Assembly (NCBI GenBank): GCA_038503065.1
Contig: JBCAMK010000002.1
Coordinates: 2,170,001-2,234,000, forward strand
Length of the DNA: 64,000 nt
Source of the DNA: Paragyromitra xinjiangensis
Taxonomy: Eukaryota; Ascomycota; Pezizomycetes; Pezizales; Discinaceae
Reading direction: 5' to 3'
This document shows positions 56,119-64,000 of the stretch, piece by piece. The notes under the pieces were generated by a model that saw nothing but the letters and a program-made list of their open reading frames with translations, ran no database searches and was not told where the DNA came from. Each line of letters begins with the position of its first letter. Positions within the stretch are counted from its first letter, which is position 1. A program made the position numbers and the translations under genes.

Positions 56119-59100
56119 TTGCGGAATGGTTGATTGCCCAATATCCGGTTGAATTTTTTTACGATCCAGCTGAGCGAGTTTGTTTGAGGATTATACGAAA
56201 GATGGAAATAAAGGAATGGAGACGAAGACCCTCTTTTTAGGGGACGAGTCTCGGGAGGGATATGACGACAAGCGGCGGCGGCGGCAGCGGGTAGGGCAAA
56301 CAAGCAGGATCAGGATGACGGCGGAAGGCGGATCGTACGGTGTCAGAGAACTCCAAAGCCGTGTACAATGCTCATGATCACGAAAATGTTACAGGGTGTT
56401 GAAAAAGTCGTTCGCGAGTTGGAAGGTCGCGGGAATTAGAGTGGCGTTTGGATCCGGTTCTCTGGTCAGCTTCCAGAAAATGCAAAATGCGACGCAACAA
56501 TTTCCCCTACGACAAATGTCGTTATTTTTTTTGCCCTCCCACAAACCCGAGACAAATTTGTCTATTAATTGAACGAGAGCGGATATCGCTCGACACCTCG
56601 CAATAACGTCACCAACAGCAACACAACTATGTTTGTAGACGCAATTGCGGTGGCGTCGCTGGGCTCTAGCTGGTAAGAGAAGGTTGGGGCTGGATCGGGA
56701 AAGACGGTGATGGAGAAACGAGAGCGATGTGATAGATGGTATTCAAGGATATGGGCAAACGGAGGTTCCCTCTTCTGAAGACTACACTCCGGGCGACGGA
56801 TAAGGGATATGGATATGGGAATAAGCTCGGCGGAGTGGATAAGAGGGGCACGAGCGAAGAGGGGGAGGGGGAAGGCGAGGCGGCCGAGAAAAGGGTCCTA
56901 TTTCAACTATTTCAACAGGCAGACAGAAAGGAGATTTTTGCAGTGCTAAGCTAGATTGATCGTCCTGCTATAAGGAGGAGAAGGAAAAGCACGAGGTAGG
57001 GCCTAGATCACCTCTTTTTGTTCCTTTATCCCTGGCCCTGTATTCTGGGTGGCAGATAGGTGGTGAAGGTTTTTATGGTGTGGGGGATTTCCGTCCCAGG
57101 GCAGAGAGAGACAGAGGAGGAGGGGCGCGCCTGTGGGTGTGGGTGGTGAATTGCCACTTCCTTACAGATAACTACATGTATTCACCTCACCCGCGTATCG
57201 AGACATCGCCTTCCGTCCATCTGGATTCCTCCGGCCCCATGTTCCTCCAATGCCGGTAGAGTACCGACTGTACTCCTTGATCTCTCCGCAAAAGACATAG
57301 CTCCTAAGCACGGTACACTGCTCCAGCGAGTACCTCGTACAGGGTGCTTGCTATACTGGTATGTACCTTTATGTTGTACCTACCTGCACTACCTAATGAT
57401 ATCTTATCCTTGGCAAGCGCGCTGCAAGCCATGCCTGAAAATGTCCGCTGGGTTTATGTCGCGTGGCTGTCGCTGGTCGGGGCCGCGGTGAAAACCAAAA
57501 CAGTCCATCGATGACGCTATTGGGTCTCAGGAACTCAGGGTCCGGATCAAAGTTATCGCAAAAGTGAGACCGTGGAACCCTAAACCCCAGATTTATTGTC
57601 AAGGTGGCCTGAAAGAAAAATTCAAATAGTCAAGTTAAGAACATACAATAACACTATAGAAATCCCCTCAGCTTCTCTCAAACTCTACATCAGAATCTAC
57701 GCATTAACCCACAATCGTTTGCAAAGTACATATACTGTCCCTATAGAAAGTGAAAATAGCAGCAGAAATAGATCTTCTTCTGGCAAACGTGTCTTAAAAT
57801 GAAGCGGCCAAGAAGATGAAAGATAGCTTTCCCCTTTTCATTTTTGGTCAGGTCTGGGCCAGCCTTTCTTTAGCAAGGTCTCCCATACCTCCAGCCAGTC
57901 CAAGCCAACAGGATCATCGCTGCGACCACACATTTACGGCAAAAAAGCAATACTTCTCTAGCCAGGCTAACCGAAGATCCAGCTGGCCAGCAGGGGTACT
58001 TGGATCCCAAACCGGACTAGCAATTGACCCCACCAATCCCAAATCACAAGTTAAATCTCACCAGCCATCGTAGTGATCACCACTTCGCCCAAACCAGCAA
58101 TGGGCATCGTAGGTGATGGTATTGTCAACTTTCCGACAAGAACAGTGCGGAATTCGGAGCCGCATTCGGGAATTTCTCGATATGATACTGGCAGGCACGC
58201 CCTTGTCTATCGAGCTCCTGCTTGATTCCTGGCGAACCTTGCATGCTGACATATCTCCCTCAAAGGAAACAAGGGGAAAAAAGCAAACCAAGTTTTTTTA
58301 TTTCGCCATCTTTCATCATCCACCATCGTCATTTTCTGACACTATTCCAGAAGCAGCTCACACGGTAAGACCAACGAGCTTTTTTTAAGGGGGGCGCTGG
58401 TGACCAAAGAGATCTCTGTGCACCGTTGCCTGAACATCAAAATAGTAATTAATTTAGATTTCGTAATCTACAATACATATATATTGTGTCGAAACTCTCG
58501 AAGGTCAGATTCCAGTCAGTGAAAAGCGAGGGTTGGAAGCCTCCATACGTGCGGCGACAGACGAGTCTCAACGACATTCAAACAAAACTTGCAAGTTATG
58601 ACAAGTCGACGAAGATCCTGAAACGGTTGCCGCAACTCCAAATGTCGGTATTGGATGCGGTTCTTCAAATACCTACATGTTGGCAACCTCTCGCCTGCAA
58701 TGCAAGCCTCTTCGCTGGTACTACTCTTCATATCCGGTTTTCGGTTTTCGGTGTATAGGTTGCGGTTCTCCGAACTCATTTGGTGTATTCCTAAAACAAA
58801 CAGAACTGGCGGAAGCACTCTATTATAGGTGCACTGATGTAGATGTTGTCATCAGGGTACAATTCATGACCTAAAGAGTCCATAGCCCAGGCTTCGTATG
58901 ATGAGAGGTCAGTGGTAATGATTAATAGTCCACGTATGTAAGTCAAGCCTGATCCTTCGTCATCCTACGGAAGAACTCGGATGAGGCAATTCGGGAACCC
59001 AAGTATCCTCGGAATAGGCCACGCGGGGCCCAAGAAAAAAAATAGGTGCAAAGCGAGCGCCGGTCACTATTCTAGAAAAACATCAATGACTATTAACGGA

Positions 59101-62100
59101 TGGGTCTAACCAAAGATAGACTGCTCTCACGAGTCGAGGCAAGCACTCAACCGCCCAATTCACCAGGTATCACTCGATATCGTACAAGCTGTCCTGATGC
59201 GGTACACGGTGTATAGGAGCAGAACACGTCGAACCCCCATAGAGCCAGGAGTAGTGTGCCTATAACTGCTGAAGCCGAATTCATACGGGCCGAGAATTGC
59301 CTGGCTATGAGCCCAAGTGATTAAATAGAAAATAAAATTACGGGTATTTACGACGAAGCTGCATTTACCTTCGAAAACTGTCTGCACATTGATCAAACCA
59401 CTCACTTGGAGAGTCTATTGTTATGTTACGGGTATTTAGACATATGGAGTGTAAGTGCCGCCCTTAGGGAGGTAGCCCATCTACGAGAATGTGCGCTCAT
59501 GTTACCTCCTCGAACAGTTGCTATATCTTTTGAAACCCATTCCCCTAGTAACACATGGTTACAGCACCTCTATAACCCCTACCCCTCTCTACTCTCCCAT
59601 CATGCGTGTGGATGAGCTTAACATTATAACCTTGTTGACCTATAGGTGACTGGGTTGATACCTTAGCGAGCGTTTGCTTAATGTAGCATAATATGGACTG
59701 TAAATATCCATGATCACATGTTTTGTGTTGATAGCCAGCGTTCTTCCAACCTATTTCCCATTCGAGGACATGATTTCTGTAACATAATCCTACAACTCTA
59801 GAGCCAGAGCTTAATACCCTCTTCTGGGATTTCAATGATCTAGTGGACTTCTCAGAGTGTAATGTGAATCGGGTACTGTCAATCATATAAATGCACATAG
59901 CTTGCCTCAGCGTGTCGTGGTGGGTATCTATAATAGATCAATACTGTGGATAAAACTTAATTGAGCAGGTTCTAGGTCACCAAAAAGGACTGCCCCTGAC
60001 TTCGACGATAAAGAACGAACTCAAAGCCATGCAAGCGTGATCCTGTGGCCATAATAAGAGAACTCAGTTATGCGAGATTTATTATAGTACGTACACGATG
60101 ATCCATCTAGCCTCCGCGATTACCGCTGGCGCAATTTGGCGGCCGTATACGACAGCAGCTGGTGGGAGGGTTTCCAAGTCCCAATTGTCTGAGTGTCGGA
60201 TCTCAGGTTGCCCTCTCACTATAAGTTGATCAGATAGCCTGGTAATCGAATCTGGATTTTTGAATCTCCAAAGGATTTGAGATTAGAGGACGAGACCAGA
60301 CAAAGATGCAGTGATCGTCATGCATGAGGAAAGATCTCAAGAGTTGAATGCCAAGCTTGAATCCATAATCAAGCGGGCAAACCCTGGCATCGCAAGTTCC
60401 CGCCGCCAACCCCGCCCTTGATGCTCTGCGGACCGTGCCGGATACGACCGATAGAGTATATTCCGCGCGTTGGTACTGACTGGTGGACTTGTCTTGATCT
60501 CAGTGGACAACTGTCCGTACATACTGAATTGTTTAGAGGCTTAAGCTAGAGTGGAGAAATCTTGCATGAGGAAACCTAACCCTATAATTCGCCACCTCAT
60601 TTTCGCTTTGATTCAAACCACCAATTTGTCAAATTCCTGCCGTACCACTGACGACCTGGCACGAACTGCGCATCCGGATTCCGGAACCTATAACATTCCA
60701 GTGATTTATCTCACTCACAATAATAGTAAAAGCGGTCTTACTCAAACCCTTCTGCACACCGGAATGAGAGATTTGGCGACCATATCTGGTGTAGAGAAAC
60801 GATAGATTCTTCAGGCGATAAACACGCGAGGGGTTTGCCATTTACGCGCGCAATTAGAGCCAACAAAACATGTAAAGCAAATAATCATTTGCATCAAGCC
60901 CACACGTGAATATTATTTGCATGTTTACTTTGCCATCTATCTCCCGTGGTCCTACCAACTCCTACATGCACAAGATCAGCAAGTGGAGGATAGGTAGCGA
61001 GTCATCCAACACCTCTCCACGCTGCACATGCACATTCCACCGCCAACCACTGGAAACAAAAACAAAAACCAAACGAAACGTGTATCCAGAGAAATCTTCA
61101 AACGCCCGTCCTATTTTCAACAGTAAGGGCATCCCTTGTCGCAGCATGTTTTTCATCATCAAAGACCTAGTACTGAGCTAGAGTATAAAATTAATTAATT
61201 ATCGAACCTCCCATTCCATTCTTTTATTTCCTTAGAAATATAGATACAGTCCGGAGCGACACGAAGTAATCTGAAATATTTACTGTTCACCCCCCGTGAT
61301 TCCACCTTGGGACACATTGTAAAATATTACTTTCGCTTTACCTTCAGAGGTTTTAGGGAAAACGATCCAGGATGTCGTCGCCCTCCTCTGCATCGCTACA
61401 GCTGATCCTCCTGAATGCTTTTGTCCTATCCTGTATTTCCACATACTGCGGCGATTCAATTCTCGTCAGGGTCATTCATGCGTGGATTCTCATTTCCAGT
61501 ATCCTTGCATTTTTGTTGTGCTATCCTTCATACTACTCTCCAAGCACCCTTTTCTACGGTCTCACTGTTGGCTAGTGAAAACTTTAGAGATATGTATTCT
61601 ACGTTCGACTAACACACGCTTTTGGTAAGTTTCACCCGGAGTGGTGTTGGTAGTGGACCTGAAATGAATGCTTATATACATAGCTGGGCAAAAGGATGAC
61701 CATTATACCCACCTACGCGTACATATATCCGAAGATCTATACCTCCAAAAATTAATGAGGGGCCAATATCCTCATACAGTGCCTAGTGCGAACGAGAAGC
61801 CGTCCCCTCGTGACAGAGCTACCTTGCAATTGGGGTTGAAGATGAATATCGAGCGAGACGAAACGGTTCTGGGAAGTCCCTGAGTCACTTTCATGAGACA
61901 GAAGGACATTCTTCTTGTTATCAAGCAGTGAATTCAGGCGAGAACGAGTGATCGTTCGTGAGTCAGTGTTTTGTTATATCTCAGGTGGCTTTGAAATTTT
62001 CTACGCCCTAGCTATGGCAAGAGAAGTGGGGGAGGGAGGGGTGTATACAGTATGTGAAAAAGCTATATCAAAATTTATTGCTTTTACCGTACTTTATTCT

Positions 62101-62478
62101 TGCGAGGAGTGAATCAGAACGTCAGTTAATGACTGGCCTGTTGTGCGTTGTGATACTACTTTAATTTTTTTGTTTTTAGGAGGTCGACGACTAAACCATC
62201 CTTTTTTTCTAGTTGAAATCCTCGCTGCAACCCCTAGTATGGCAGTGCACAATGATGATCTTTTCAAGTCTGCCACAAGCTTCTCCAACTCCAATCACAG
62301 GCGTGTTTGATGGTTGTTTGATGAGATCCTGCGATAACGAAAAGCCTGATCACCCTAGTCAATCGAAAGAAGAGTTTCGTCAGTTATCTGTGATAATAAA
62401 TGTCTTTTGCCAGCTTTTCCATATTCCTAGTGGGTAGAACAAGATGAACAAGAAAACGCTAGATGTGTTTTGGCGGTA
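56119..62478. other. Long gene-poor region
   Basis: About 6.4 kb with no gene I can support. The first 1.3 kb is presumably the phosphatase promoter and leader. The many short frames on both strands lack coherent composition, introns or family resemblance. A 117-codon ATG-initiated frame on the minus strand (59545-59898) is the most protein-like, but I do not recognise it. No RNA gene was found. Confidence 0.45.
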
Positions 62479-62645
62479 CAGTCGCTCCTGGGGTCACGAC
62501 GAAACTGGGGCTTTGACAAAAGTAACCTGCAAAGCTGCATTTTGAATGCAGGGTAACGAGGAATGGGGCTTGGAACTAGAAATCTCTATGGTTGTAACCT
62601 TCGTTCGTCAAAGCACCAGTTTCGTCGTGACCCCAGGAGCGACTG
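62479..62645. mobile_element. Tc1/pogo-like MITE with 39-bp TIRs
   Basis: This 167-bp element has 39-bp terminal inverted repeats with one mismatch (CAGTCGCTCCTGGGGTCACG at each end). TA target duplications lie at 62477-62478 and 62646-62647. It has the same CAG...CTG and TA logic as the elements at the left edge of the window, but a different sequence, so it is a second family. The interior is too short to code. Confidence 0.88.
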
Positions 62646-64000
62646 TATTTGGGTTGGAGGGCATGGCAACCCGATCGGAGTCAAAAATGTGCATCGGGGA
62701 TCGGTTGGCTGAACTCGCGAAGGGAAAGAATATGTAATATGCAATGGAGTGGTCTGAAATTTAGAGTGTTTGGTGTCGGCAGTTACAGTTATTTGCCCTT
62801 TGATGATCCCCTTGGGAAAATCAAAAGAGCCACGAAGAGGATTGCTTCTCATGCATGCAAGCGGAAGTAAGACCGATGTCACTTCGATAGTGATCGGCCA
62901 CAGCCAATATTGATGGAACATATCATTATTTTTCTGCTCAACGAGATTCCTGCCTTACCAAACCGTCGGGACCTTGGCTAAAAGTAAAAGGGCCAACGAC
63001 AACTATGCAAAGATCTGTATTTTTTCCTATTCCATTGGAAATTCCCTCGCTGGCGCCCCGACTACTCGGTAATGCTAAGGAGATGAAATTCAGTGTGAGT
63101 ACTATCGTCGAGTGACACGGCATGAGGATAAGTCAGATCCTAGGATGGCCACGTTTGTTTTCTCCCTCTCCCCGAGATGCTTTGCAGGATTGATTTTATA
63201 GTCTATCTCGCGCTAAGCCAACGAAGGATCCCACCGCAGCCTTATTATCGTTAGGCTCCCGCCTCACCGATATGCGTATAAGTTCTTCCACTCTCGCCAG
63301 CTGCAGCGCTAGGAACTGCTTAGACGGGTACTGCTTGTCACATGCTTATTTCGATGAACGGTTCACGAGAATGGCAATTGCCGATTGACCGATAACCCAC
63401 GATAGGAAAAGATATGAGATGGGGAGCAAAAAAAACTGAATGACTGATAAAACAGATGTAAGCGCGGAGAATTCGACTACCGTAAAAACTCGAAAAAATT
63501 CGCTATCTTCGCAATCCACGTGGTAGGGGTAAGCGGGACTGACTCTACTATTTTTGAAGCTACAATTGGAGTTTTATTTGAATAGCTACCCGTTCTATAG
63601 AGGTAGCCAAAGCATGATCAACCAAAAATCAGTAAACCATCTACCCACCCTACCACATGGATTGCGGAGATAGCAAGTTTTTCGAGTTTTTACGGTATTA
63701 CATGCCCTTGATGGCTTAAGGTACTTCCACCCTAAGTTTCGATATATCTTGCTGCCAAATTTGGGGATTTCAAAGATGTTTATTAAGGAATTAACTATTG
63801 ATTGGCGTGTACACATTAATATTAAGGTGTGTATTTCTCTGAGCACTGATTGGCTCAATTTCAAGATCCGTACTAAAACTGTCAGTCGCATGTATGAAAT
63901 CGATAGTGAGGGAAACTGATCCCAATACATATACATATGAGTTGTGAAAGGTCGTATCTAATGAATGAATTGAGGTATATTGCGGTTATGCCCGTACCCT
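62646..64000. other. Gene-poor end of window
   Basis: Apart from the MITE at 63480-63695 nothing is supported. A 113-codon minus-strand frame (63595-63936) overlaps the MITE and is probably not a gene. Confidence 0.45.
63480..63695. mobile_element. MITE with about 55-bp TIRs
   Basis: A 216-bp element with long imperfect inverted repeats (CCGTAAAAACTCGAAAAA at both ends, continuing through CGCAATCCA and TGGTAGGG) and TA on both sides. Nearly half the element is TIR. It is a third distinct terminal sequence, so a third MITE family. Confidence 0.82.

Noticed and set aside
59545..59898. 117-codon minus-strand frame starting with ATG, possibly a transposase fragment
   Set aside because: It looks more protein-like than its neighbours, but no catalytic motif, intron or family could be named, so it is not annotated.
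1..64000. tRNA, 5S rRNA, spliceosomal snRNA genes and CRISPR-like arrays
   Set aside because: No T-loop (GGTTCGANTCC) in a tRNA context, no U6 ACAGAGA box and no regularly spaced repeats were found by eye. A covariance-model scan would be needed to be certain.

Overview
The window is nuclear DNA of a filamentous ascomycete (Pezizomycotina). Genes carry many short introns (mostly 50-100 nt, GT-AG, some as small as 37-60 nt). Protein families are fungal: HacA, Yif1, EMC10, an Sfl1-type HSF factor, and a PTP with an N-terminal rhodanese domain. Long intergenic stretches are dotted with small inverted-repeat transposons. An early-diverging group such as Pezizomycetes is possible, but that is inference from gene texture only. 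I assembled gene models by hand from splice signals, reading frame and family conservation; every model keeps an open frame across all junctions.

Layout. 1-1250: two pogo/Tc1-like MITEs. 1253-9743: an L-lactate dehydrogenase (flavocytochrome b2 type, minus), a Rab GTPase (plus) and an FGGY carbohydrate kinase (minus). 11229-15487: hacA (minus), with the IRE1-type unconventional intron visible, and a secreted cysteine-rich, probably GPI-anchored protein (minus). 18127-21653: a membrane RING-H2 ubiquitin ligase (plus) and a GCIP-family protein (minus). 23355-27509: YIF1 (minus), a 545-bp inverted-repeat element, and a Derlin (minus). 30917-42122: a gene-dense block with an Sfl1-like HSF factor, a DUF3245-type protein, succinyl-CoA ligase beta subunit, HGH1, a short RPA1-like protein, BUD13 and an alkyltransferase-like (ATL) protein. 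43226-50900: a conserved-looking hypothetical protein, EMC10, a foldback transposon and an orphan frame. 52363-52819: a perfect hAT MITE with an 8-bp target duplication. 53380-56118: a rhodanese-PTP. 56119-64000: gene-poor, with two more MITEs.

How the genes relate. Several serve the early secretory pathway: hacA (unfolded-protein response regulator), Derlin (ERAD), EMC10 (membrane-protein insertion), YIF1 (ER-Golgi traffic), a membrane RING ligase and a Rab. They are not adjacent, so this is a loose neighbourhood, not a cluster. Others are core housekeeping: TCA cycle, splicing, eEF2 folding, DNA-damage recognition.

I found no wholly new biosynthetic, defence or mobile system. The most rewarding observations are the textbook hacA splice-loop pair, micro-exons of 6-25 nt in four genes, the Cys-to-Trp ATL, the truncated RPA1-like protein, six to seven MITE or foldback elements from at least five families, and an unexplained TATA-preceded non-coding stretch at 5.9-6.4 kb.
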